Both the position numbers and the translations under genes were made by a program. From Narthecium ossifragum (Eukaryota; Streptophyta; Magnoliopsida; Dioscoreales; Nartheciaceae): a DNA stretch of 64,000 bases. This document shows, piece after piece, positions 35,370-64,000 of this stretch. The DNA lies in assembly GCA_963920575.1 (NCBI GenBank), contig OY986969.1:23165434-23229433 (forward strand), read 5' to 3'. Under the pieces are notes generated by a model, which saw only the letters and a program-made list of their open reading frames with translations, was not told where the DNA came from and searched no databases. Every line of letters begins with the position of its first letter. Position 1 is the first letter of the stretch.

Positions 35370-38300
35370 GAGATCTCCTTTTCTTTTACCTTGCACATGT
35401 CATCCGCGGTCTTCACAAATCGCTTAGTCATGTCTTCAACCTGGAAAAAGAAAATGAGATACACTGGTAAACCGATCTAGACTGGAAAGAACCTGTTTAA
35501 CTATCAAGTATCAACCACCAACCTCCTTTTCGAGTCTCTTTGCATCATCTTTGGGAATACTTGATGCTGCTTTCTTTATCGAATCCAGTGCCTGAGATTC
35601 CAAGTGTCATTTGAAGAGGGAGTTGCAAATTGGAAAAGAAATGAAGATGACCTAGGTGTGAACTAAGATGACAAAGAGTCAGGTAAAAAGAATGACTGAG
35701 TTATAATGACACCTGTGGACAGAGGACTCAAAGCCACAATTAAATATGGAAGATGGCTCCAACTAGGATTTATGGTAGGTAAAACAAAAGGTTACATACA
35801 GTCAGCACCTTGTAAATGGCCGAGTTCCAATTAGAAAGACTCTAGAAGTTGCATTATAGAATAGAAGTAGAACAAGCTTACAGAGATAAAAAAAAATACT
35901 TTCATGAAAACTATACCTGAACTCCATGATCAATCAATATTATAAAGCTAAACTATGCCATCTTGCCATTGAAGGTGAATTTGGAATTTGAAGGTGGAAT
36001 GAAAAAACAGTGGAGAACAAAGATGCAATTATTTAATCTCGGTAGAATTACGAGTCATCTTACACGAATACATAAACACCAAAGGTAAGTACATATGCTC
36101 ACAAATTGACATGATGCTTCATTGTGGATAAGGTTATGACCCTACAATTTTCCATAACGTGAGGGTTTTGTTGTTGCAACATATCCACATATGTTGTCAT
36201 CAATGATCGTAATAAAATCAGAACAAATGACTTTTTTACCTTTTGGCGTGCTCTTCTGATACTTTGTTTCACATCTTCGGCTGATTTGGTAACTAACTTA
36301 CACATTGCCTGATGAGCAACTAAAGACAAGTTTTAAGGCAGATACAATGAGGAGAAAAAAGAAGTCAATGAGCACTGTAAGCACTGAGCTTACCTGCACG
36401 CTCTCTTTAGTCAGTCTGGAAAGAATAATCACGCCAAAGATGTGAAAATCCTTGAGTTATTATCCAAAAAATATAAAGGATAGTTTGCGTAAAAAGATGT
36501 GGGAACATCTATTTAGAAGAAAATAATAGCCCAAGAGGCAGTGCAGTATGTTTAACTAAAGCACAAAATGTTGCAATTGAAAGAACATGAACTTACCGTG
36601 GGATTGCTACAATTAACCGCTGTCCATCAGGTGTCGGATTTAAACCCAATGGGGACGACACTATTGCATGTTCTAGTTCCTTCAGCGCCTGGGAAGGTGG
36701 GTAAACTATAAGCTATTCTGCTGACAGAGTTACAGGCAATTTCAAACTGAATGGTGAAGCAAATCATATCAAGCTATTTCTGACAGTACACTTTAGGTGT
36801 TTGGTTACATTAGGATCATAAGGCATGACTGACAAGGTCTGGGAATCCATGACAGAAACAGCAGCTACACGGTTCAATGATAACTTCACACCGTTTGTCT
36901 CTACGATAACATGATCAAGCATCCCTGAAAAATAAAATGACTAACTGGGTAATACTTCGAAACCATAGAGTTCGAAGGGACAAATGTCAGTTGATAGATG
37001 ACAAGATATCACCATACCTGCAGAAGCCCTTCCGGTCCGAAGCTTACTTAACTCTCGCGATAAGGCAACTATTGCAGCCTCCATCTGGGACTGTGCAGTT
37101 GACTTCACATTCGGTCCAATATTAGGATCTACTTGGATTGTATCCCCATCTTCCTCATTCTCTACAAAAAAGTTCAGCTAGAACACATAAGAAAAATCCC
37201 TTGAAGAAAGCAAGCAAAGCATTTTAGCTCAGTATTATTTTCTACTAGCAAAGCTTAAACTCAAAAGCATGTCCCTCTCACAGTTATAACCTCTTGAACT
37301 TCTCACCATGAGGAAAGATACTGCTACTTCTCAAATTATGTTAGATTTTCTGATGATTTATACGTCTATCTAAAGAATGATAGAATGCTTGAATTTAGAT
37401 ATCTAATCGTCCAACCTTCATCTGTCAATGTTGAATTCTGACAAAAAATAGACTGGCAACTGATCCTTGGTGTTTCTAAGGGGATGTTGCAACATGGGTA
37501 AATGGGTACACAGAAGAGCTTAAAGGCAGCAGTGAGTTTCGATTTCTCACGTTGCACAGGGGTTGCAGGAAACAATCATCCTCAGCTTGAACTAAATGGC
37601 ATTTTTATTATCCAGGAGAGCATACAATGACAAGCTAAACTTTTAGTTAGATGCCTCTGTTCCTGTTGGAGATGTAACCTCATTTATAAAATATGGCAGC
37701 GGTAATTAGTGAAGATATCGGAATTCCTTTCATGCCATAGGCAATTGACCAAACAACCTAATCCTAAGCAAGTCTCTTACACAGCATATCACCAGTCATT
37801 CAGTCAATAAACGTTCTCCGGCTAAACCCGCTGAGGGTATTCATCAAGCAGGTGCACACTAATGCCGACTGATCCTAATATATTACATGCAATACAGACA
37901 TAGATAGTTTCTGGCCCTTTATCGCTTTCTTACCTTGCATAACTTTATTGAGTTCAGTTTTACAAAATGGGGGAAACCCCTTGACGTATGCATCCAAAAA
38001 GATTTATTAAATACATCTAACTCAAACATTATAGGAGACGCACGTCTTAACCAGCTGCTTTCTAATTGTCAAAACAGCTTCACGTGGGCTTATTTTAGAG
38101 CAGAATGGACGAAGATATTTCTTAGAGACTCTTACGTGTTTCCCTTATTAATTGGCACAAATTTGAAAGAACGAGACGCTGATTCTACTCAGAAACCCTA
38201 AAAGCATTCAAGTTGCTTGGTCCAAAATTCCAGTTAACGAAATAATCCAAGAGCAAACCACTTTATATCAACGCTAATCCAACCAAAGAATTCATCAAAC

Positions 38301-38572
38301 ACTCAAACCGAAAACCGCACCAAGATTAAGTCTTGGACGGCAGAATGGCACTTACTCGATTTCCTCCCCTTGGCAAAACCTCTTCGATTCCCCAGAAAGA
38401 AACCGAAATCCACGCGATCAATACCTCGTCGAACAGACCCAAGACCACTGATTTCCACAGGGGCCTCTCCGTGGACGATCCCGGAGAGGTGGGGAAGGTT
38501 GCAGAGATGCCGCGAGGTGCGGAGTTGGACGAGATTCCTCGCCGTCAGAGCTCGTTTGAGAGCAAACGCCAT
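35360..38572 (-). CDS. RRF: Ribosome recycling factor, organellar (probably mitochondrial), 269 aa, 8 exons
   Basis: Releases ribosomes from mRNA after termination, together with organellar EF-G. Exons in transcript order: 38572-38356, 37161-37018, 36924-36809, 36688-36597, 36415-36394, 36308-36240, 35591-35523, 35440-35360; 810 nt in all, phases closing. The N-terminus (MAFALKRALTARNLVQL and further Arg/Ser-rich residues, few acidic residues) is a typical mitochondrial presequence of about 70 residues. The RRF domain follows: LSKLRTGRASAGMLDHV, AAVSVMDSQTLSVMPYDP, GLNPTPDGQRLIVAIPRLTKE, IRRARQK, KRLEKEVEDMTKRFV and the end CKVKEKEI. The domain is full length compared with bacterial RRF. Exon 5 is only 22 bases. 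A plastid isoform is possible, but the presequence and tail look like the mitochondrial plant protein. Confidence 0.93.
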
Positions 38573-38839
38573 TCGACGGTTACGCCTTCTTCTAGATGCT
38601 TTCTCGACGGGCGGTGTAGCAAGGGTTTCAAAGCCGAGAAGAGGAGGGAAATGGAGGTGGTGGAGAGTCGCGGGGAGCGGAGCGGAGCGGCGGAAGAGAG
38701 CGCCGCCTCTTTCTAGTCCTTAGTAGACGACGTCGTCGACTTCGTCGCATGGAACGGGCCGTGTTTCGATTGGGCCATGTTTCGCGGGTATTAGGTCGTG
38801 GTACCACGGGTTTCGGGTCCAGTAAGGTTATCTTGCATT

Positions 38840-39110
38840 TTGTTGCTTTTATTAGGCTATTAGCTGATGCATGCATGAGCTAATGTAGTATTTTAGTCTA
38901 TATCAGTGTTTAGTTGGCTACTGCATTAGCTGATACATGCATGAGCTAATATAAAAGAGTGTTTGATTGGCCACTGCATTAGCTGATGCATGCATTAATT
39001 AATGCAAAAAGGGCCTCAAATGGGCCTCAAATGCTGCATTAGCAATGCATTGCTTTAGCAAATGCAATGCACTACATTAGCTTATGCAAGCAACCAAACG
39101 CCCCATAAAA
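38840..39110. mobile_element. Tandem or nested MITE cluster
   Basis: The phrase GCATTAGCTGATGCATGCAT, or close variants, occurs three times (around 38865, 38921 and 38974). Each of the last two copies follows a GTGTTTRGTTGGC-like terminus. The right end, TTATGCAAGCAACCAAACGC, is the inverse of that terminus. This is typical of a small inverted-repeat element that inserted beside or into itself. Confidence 0.6.
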
Positions 39111-39169
39111 TGTTATACCCACCGTTACTTTTTTTCATTCTTTTCTTAGTTACCGTCATAAAAGTTCGG

Positions 39170-39640
39170 CTTTTAAAATCCGTTCATAGTCAAGGTTTTT
39201 GGATTTAAAAATCCGAATTTATACTCTGTGAAGTTAATAAACTTGTAACACAAAAGATCTGTTTTTAAAAACCAAACTATTAGCATATCCGGTTTTTAAA
39301 TTCCGTTCATTATTTAGGATTCCAGATATATAAAATCAAACCGTATAAAACAACTTTAAAAACCATATGACTATTCATGCTATTTTTCATACATGATTTC
39401 ATAACATTACAATATAGAAATTTGAATGTATAACAATATTTCAATACACTAGGCTACCAAATCATTCAATATTTCACAAGTTTGATTTTTTAAATCTGAA
39501 CTTGAATCACAAATTTGATTTTTTAAAGCCGAACATAAAACACATATCCGATTTTTTAAAACCGAACATAAAACAAAATATCGATTTTTTAAGACCAATT
39601 TATATATAATACATTCAGTTTTTAAAAACTGAACCATGAA
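39170..39640. repeat. Repeats of TTTTTAAA palindromes with CCGAAC/GTTCGG arms
   Basis: More than eight variants of TCCGATTTTTTAAAACCGAA and of its inverse, spaced 35-60 bases apart. Individual units are near-palindromic. The block resembles an AT-rich MITE or satellite scrap. No ORF worth calling. Confidence 0.55.
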
Positions 39641-39839
39641 CTATACTAGAAATGGTGGTTTAGACATTCTTATATGAAGGATATTTTCGATAGTATTAAT
39701 AACAAAATGACGTGGTGGCCCTCAGTAATCTGCGGTGTGACAGAACGACCTTTGCGGATATGGACGCGACCCACGCCAATGGCTATCATATCGCTTCCCT
39801 CGTCTCTTCTCGAAGCAGGGACCGGTCTAACTCGGTTGG

Positions 39840-42800
39840 ATGAGCCGAGCCCTGTGCTGCTCCGTGGAGGCATCGGCCGGTGCCACCATCCGGCGCCGTT
39901 CGCTCTTCCAGCGATCCCACACAACCGTTGCCCCCAAGAGAGCCTGCTTCTCGTTCTCCAGGTTCTCACCATAATCTTTCCTCTTACTGTGCTTTGTACT
40001 GATGATATGGTTTTTTTTATGGATTCTGTGCGACAAGGAGTGCCTCTTTTGGAACTTTTGGAGCTGGTTTTAGATCTTAGTTAGTTAGTAATCAGTATAC
40101 GAACAGTCGTTATTGTGGTGAATTAAAAGTTGTCTGTGTTAGAGTCGTTTGTTTTTGACGGATGTGGTAACGAGGATGCCCACTGCTTGTTTCCGGCCAT
40201 GACTTCTGGTTTTGAACTTGGAGGAGTTTTCAATTTTTCAGGCTTGCTGATTTCGGATGGTTGTGAGGGTATTGGTGCTAAATGTTATCTAGAAGTCGAG
40301 ATAGCTAGTGGTGATTTGTTGGCCGTTATAACGTCTGGGCAAGAAAGAAAGGGTAGATTGGATTGCTCAATTGAGTAGTTATCGTGCTCAATTTTAGGAT
40401 CTTGCGGGGAAGAAGAAGAAAAATGCACAGACGCAAGATTTTATATGGTTCACCCCAAAATAGGGCCACATCCACGGAGTCGTTGGAGGTTTGGCAAATA
40501 GCCAATTACAAGTTACATATGACCTGCGTTCACGGAGTCGTTGGAGGCTTGGCAAATAGCCAATTACGAGTTACATATGACCGCCGCCCATATAAACCCT
40601 CATATCCTAGGGTTTCAGCACGGGCTAGAAAATTATATAAATTATCTCTATCAACATATTTGAAGTCCGTTTATCTTCCGTGGGCGCTGTCCCCGGAAAC
40701 CCCCGCCCCCAGAAACCCCCGCCGGTGCACTGCCCCGGACCCTGTCAGCTCTGTATAGTGCTTCATAGTCGGGTCTACATCTTAATTTGGAACAATCAGG
40801 CTTCACAAACTCAACAAATCCGGAAAGGGTAGATTGGATTGCTCAATTGAGTAGTTATCGTGCTCAATTGAGTGGTTCTCATGTGAAGTTCCCTTCCCTT
40901 CGGGCCATTCACTAGGTAGTATGATGCTATTGTTTCTCCTTGAACCTAAAGTTGGAGTCTTGGAACACAAAGCATATTCCACTTCAAAGTTAATAATTTG
41001 TCAAGGTTCTGGTGAAATATCATAGTAGAAATGATAGGGTATCACATCTGTTGCAGGGTGGGATTACTAAAGATCGATGAACCTATTTATTATCCTTTTA
41101 AGGACTTGCTGGATTTATAAGTAGATGTGCTTGGCGAAATAAGTGGAGAGACAGGGCAGGTGATCACAAGAATAAAAACCTCTACTGTTTAGCTTGTGCA
41201 CTTTTTTCTTCGATAAATTGGGGTTTGAAGTTTGATTGGTTTAATACTGATGTTTGTTATCCATGCAGAGTCGAGCTTAAAGTTTTCAGGTTTTTTGTGT
41301 GCAAAGCAAGGTCATGTGAGTACATCTAATCTCCATGAATCTCTTTCACATGTCATGTCATGTCTCTAAGCATATAGCTGTTGGAGAAATTTTGTTGCCT
41401 TTTTCAACCGTTATGTTCTTCTTAGAATTATGACTACTGGATGCAGTAGCGGATGAACCTGGATTGAATGGGGATCTTAGCTTTACAACAGTTCCGTCAA
41501 GCTTGTTGGCTGCAGAAAGAGAGGAGGCTAAGGCTGTACTTACTTTGTTTTTGAGAAAACAGGGTTTGAGCAATGCAGTGGCGGCAAGGACAATTAACAA
41601 ATCAGATCTTTTCATTGACCACCTCATATTGAAGCTCCATATGATTCATAAATCCAGATATCTAGTAGGTTCGAATTCAAAATGCATCAATTGTTCTCCT
41701 TTGCCATGCACCTCACTTTCACCTCTACCTGTATCTCAATCATGCCTTTTGTTTTAGGCAGAGAGCTTACCACCCTGGAAATCAGGAATGCGCTTGTCCC
41801 ATATCTTGAATCCCTCCACAACGAACATGAAGCTTTTTTGGTTGATGTCGTCGAGAACTTTCCAAACCCTCCAGGAAAGGCCAGAACTGCTCCAATTTTG
41901 CCAATAACAACTACTGGTATTGGGTCGAAAAAAGAAAAAGCAATTGCGCGGGTGAGCGAAAGAAGCCCTGAAGGCCTTCTTCCTGAAAATGTGGTATACC
42001 TCATCGATCTGGGGTTGGACCTCGATCAAATAAAGAACATAGTTCGAAGGTTCCCCTCCTTCGCCTATTATAATTTAGAGCGCAAATTGAAGCCCTTAGT
42101 TGATCATCTTCTTGAACTTGGCGTGCCCGAGTCAGATATCTCAACTATCCTGTACAAAAGGCCTCAGTTGTGTGGCATTAGCTTGTCAGAGAATCTCAAG
42201 CCCATGATGACTTATTTGGAGAACTTCGGGGTGGATAAGAACCGGTGGGCAAAGGTGATCTACCGATTTCCTGCATTGCTCACGTACAGTAGACAGAAGG
42301 TGCAGGTAACTGTGGACTTCCTCAATGAGTTGGGTGTCTCAGAAAAGAACATAGGGAAAATCTTGACGCGCTGCCCACATATTATAAGCTACAGTGTCGA
42401 GGAAAAGCTGAAGCCGACCGCTGAATACTTCCGCTTAATGGGTGTAGACGTGGGCTCACTAATCCATCGATGCCCGCAGACTTTTGGTCTAAGCATCAAA
42501 GCAAACATAAAGCCAGTGACCGAGTTTTTCCTTGAGAAGGGCTACAGCACGGAGGAGCTTGGGATCATGGTTACCAGATATGGAGCTCTATATACTTTTA
42601 GCTTGGCTGATAACTTGATACCCAAGTGGAGCTTCTTCTTGACCATGGACTATCCAAGATCAGAGCTTGTAAAATTTCCTCATTACTTTGGATACAGTTT
42701 GGAGGAGAGGATAAAACCTAGGTATGCTCAGGTGAAGGAATGTGGGGTAAAGTTGGTGTTAAACCAGGTTCTTTCTCTTTCCAGTATTGAGTTTGAGAAG

Positions 42801-42854
42801 ATATTAAAGAGGAAAATTGGCCTGCTTCATCAAGAGGAAGCTCTTCTTCCCTGA
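39840..42854 (+). CDS. MTERF5: Plastid transcription factor MTERF5 (MDA1-like mTERF protein), 495 aa, 4 exons
   Basis: Exons: 39840-39961, 41269-41315, 41447-41668, 41758-42854; 1488 nt with phases closing. The N-terminus (MSRALCCSVEASAGATIRRR and further Ser/Arg-rich residues) looks like a chloroplast transit peptide. The conserved block EEAKAVLTLFLRKQGLSNAV, then INKSDLFIDHL and GRELTTLEIR, precedes eight or so mTERF helical repeats with the usual LxxxGVxxxxIxxILxRxPxxxxYS pattern. The tail reads ERIKPRYAQVKECGVKLVL, then LSSIEFEKILKRK. Family size is about 490 residues. In Arabidopsis MTERF5 binds plastid DNA and pauses RNA polymerase on the psbEFLJ operon (established knowledge). Exon 1 and the small exon 2 are less certain than the rest, since both rest on splice phase only. 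Confidence 0.9.
40347..40869. repeat. 47-bp direct repeats around a 429-bp insert in MTERF5 intron 1
   Basis: 40347-40393 and 40823-40869 are the same 47 bases (GAAAGGGTAGATTGGATTGC to CTCAATT). Between them lie 429 bases that contain a tandem pair of 52-bp units (40473-40524 and 40531-40582, starting CACGGAGTCGTTGGAGG) and a phrase, ATATGGTTCACCCC, of the kind found in plant LTRs. A very short terminal-repeat element or an insertion with a long host duplication are both possible. Confidence 0.65.
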
Positions 42855-43891
42855 AGAAATAACTCAGAATGTCTCCAAGTTAGTGCCGCCTGGAGGAACC
42901 GATACTATAGCAGAAAATCATAAGTACTCAGAGAGGCATTGCACATCGTGGGATTGAGGTTGTTAGCTTGCAAGGAAGAGGAATGGGCTGGCTTGTTCAT
43001 GAGAGAGGATTCTGCAGCAATGAATCAAGTTGAGAGCTTGGAAATGCAAGCAGGGGTGAGATGATAAAAATTTGTATTCTGTAATAGCTGGGTGTTATAT
43101 GTACAGCACCAACTTGATGCAATGCAACCTTCTGACCAGAGTTTGCCATGATTTCTCTGTGGATCAGCTTATAGCTGCTTCGCAATGGATATCTCTGCAA
43201 TCGAAAATTGTGGAGTTGTGTGTTTCTGGTCTATTGTGTAAATGCCAAAATTTTGGTCTTGGTAAATACATATCTGATTTATATGCCACTTCACCAAAAT
43301 TATGGGTTTTTTTTACAGAAATATCCTTGAAAAATTTTAAATTACACATTTATCCCTCCATCAACTTTTGTCAACTAACAGACTAAATTTGAAGGATATA
43401 GATGATAATGGAAATTTTCAAAGGAAGAATATATAATTTGAAAGTTTTTCAAGCACAATTATGTACATTATTTTTATTGCTAAGATAGATTGGTTAGATT
43501 AGATGATTTCAGTTCATACAAGGATATCTATTCAAGAAGCTAAAGATTTGAGAGACGTATGTGATATTTGCAATATTTGAGAAATAAATCTATAATTGGA
43601 AATCTTCCAAGGATATTTCTGTAATTTGTAATAAGGTGTGGTCATCTAACAAAGTTAGCAAAAGCAGTTGTAAAATGAGAAACCATTAAAATGATAATAA
43701 CTCGTAATGCTATTTCAAATACAAATAACTTTATAACAAATATTTCATATTTACAGGAATGTTTTCATTAAAAAAAAATGTCCTCATTTTTTTTTCCGTT
43801 GCGGGAAGCGAAGCATGGAATTTAAAAAAAGCCCAAATAACGTCACCGACCCAAAGGGCAGTACCGTTGAAGGTGCTGGGGGGTTACTGGT
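42855..43891. other. MTERF5 3' region and DEAH helicase upstream spacer
   Basis: About 1.0 kb of AT-rich DNA. No gene or repeat recognised except A runs near 43770. Confidence 0.5.
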
Positions 43892-43898
43892 TATATAA
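43892..43898 (+). promoter_or_regulatory. Likely TATA box of the DEAH helicase gene
   Basis: TATATAA within GGTTATATAAGAGGAAGAGG, about 140 bases upstream of the ATG at 44036. A second TATA-like site (CTATAAAACCC near 43951) is closer to the ATG. Confidence 0.5.
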
Positions 43899-44035
43899 GA
43901 GGAAGAGGAAGAGAGGGTGAGCCAAGAAACCCGCCAGAAACCCTCGACCACTATAAAACCCTAATCGTGTTCCTCTTGTCCTCTTCTTGGTTCTTTAGCT
44001 CCTCGAATCCCTTATCGAGTTTGAAGATCGCAGCA

Positions 44036-62965
<18,930 letters not shown>

Positions 62966-64000
62966 GTCAGGATAATTTCATTTCTATCCTCCACCAAAAG
63001 TTCCATGATATAGCTATAATTTTGCCCTGTAAATATTAATTTTTTCTCTTAATCTTTTCCTGTGGCTTTTTTTCTATGTTTATCTGCCAATGCTTGACCA
63101 GCTAAAGAATACTACCGTTTGCCCTTCTATATATGTTATATTTTGGAATGTAGCAAAATGAGATTTTAATTTTGAAGATTTAGCAACGCTTATTATCAAT
63201 CTCTAACATTTTGTCATTGTCTCCGTTCCTATGTTTCTTTTCAAGAAAATGTCCTTTGCTTGAAATGTCTTTGCACGTACGGTTCCTTCTGGCTTGGAAT
63301 AGCACTCTAAAAGTTTTGATATGATCCAGGCTACACTAAGGGAATCCTCGAGTTATTAAAATTGTCATCTAAAGTTGTTTGGGTCTCTTTTTGTTGAATT
63401 AAAGGCTGAGGAGAAATCCACAATTCTTGGGTTCATCTCTTTCAGTAGTTCCTTCTGATTCTTTCATGAGGTGCCATATCCAACATTGAAACTCAGAATT
63501 TTAAGTATTTATTGGATAACCCTCTTGTATATTGGTTCCTTAATTATATGATGTGGTGTTCACAATTGTGCTCCCATCAGATTTCAACCTCGTTATAGCT
63601 CTAACCAGAATATTGGATTTGCATTTCGTTCATAGATGTCATTTATGGTGAGTTCCTGTATTCTAGATTATCCTTTTTTGCTGGGCGGTGATTCCTATTT
63701 TGCTTGAGATTTGAGACGATTTGGTGGTGCCTGATCCTTGCAAATTCACCTTTTCTTGAGCTTCTGAACCATGTCATGAAATTTCTTAAGCACGAGCTTC
63801 TAAGGGCGTCCCTTGTAAACCCATACCTTGGTACCTAGAATTTGCTTCTAGCTCTTCAGACCAATCAAGACTAATATATGGAAATTATGTGCATGTGCAT
63901 GTGCATCTGCATCATTACGAGTGTCTAGATGCTATACATTCTTAATTTTAACTCGCTGAAATGCACGCACACCTTTAGAAAATATTGAGTAGCCTAACTA
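62966..64000. other. DEAH helicase intron 13 or beyond
   Basis: AT-rich with no exon that I can match to the expected rest of the helicase. The next exon probably lies beyond the window. Confidence 0.5.

Larger units (their letters stand above)
38573..39839. promoter_or_regulatory. Divergent spacer between RRF and MTERF5
   Basis: About 1.27 kb between two start codons facing away from each other. It would contain both promoters. Its middle is filled by MITE-like repeats (38840-39110) and by AT palindromes (39170-39640), leaving about 250 unique bases on the RRF side and about 200 on the MTERF5 side. Confidence 0.5.

Noticed and set aside
41682..41757. ATG at 41682 as the start of the mTERF protein
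   Set aside because: These bases are the end of intron 3; the exon starts at 41758 and the conserved upstream block is in exons 2 and 3.

Overview
This is nuclear DNA from a flowering plant. It holds intron-rich genes for conserved plant proteins with organelle-targeting N-termini, GT-AG introns (two of them GC-AG), Athila-type and other plant LTR retrotransposons, MITE-like and hAT-like elements, and AT-rich intergenic DNA. The GC-rich first exon of the ankyrin gene leans towards a monocot, but that is a weak inference.

Layout. 1-5384: the 5' part of a minus-strand Athila-like element, with an LTR, a tRNA-Asp primer-binding site and an unusual 608-residue ORF; the rest lies beyond the left edge. 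5385-7620: a split coding relic interrupted by a solo LTR of the same family. 7792-18033 (+): an 18-exon protoporphyrinogen oxidase 2 gene (512 aa) with a second same-family solo LTR in intron 7. 18034-29700: a gene-poor stretch of repeats, LTR remnants, MITEs and a G-box cluster. 29905-34343 (+): a 774-aa ankyrin-repeat protein. 35360-38572 (-): an organellar ribosome recycling factor, converging on the ankyrin gene. 39840-42854 (+): MTERF5, a plastid mTERF protein, divergent from the recycling factor across a MITE-filled spacer. 44036 to beyond 62965 (+): a DEAH-box RNA helicase of the DEAH4 type; 13 exons (538 codons) are visible and the 3' end is off the window.

The four complete genes were rebuilt exon by exon and all phases close without a frameshift. 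PPOX2 works in haem/chlorophyll synthesis, the recycling factor and MTERF5 in organelle translation and transcription, and the helicase in nuclear RNA processing. They are neighbours, not an operon.

The most striking structures are in helicase intron 8: a roughly 1.07 kb near-perfect inverted duplication of a Ty3/gypsy RNase H-integrase fragment, beside a gag-only LTR element. Both sit inside an older ~155 bp tandem duplication that carries a copy of the exon 8 splice junction. Also notable are two hAT-like elements with intact TIRs and 8-bp target duplications in the same gene, and an in-frame N-terminal extension of PPOX2 that could give dual organelle targeting. All homology calls come from reading the sequence and from memory of the families; no search was run.
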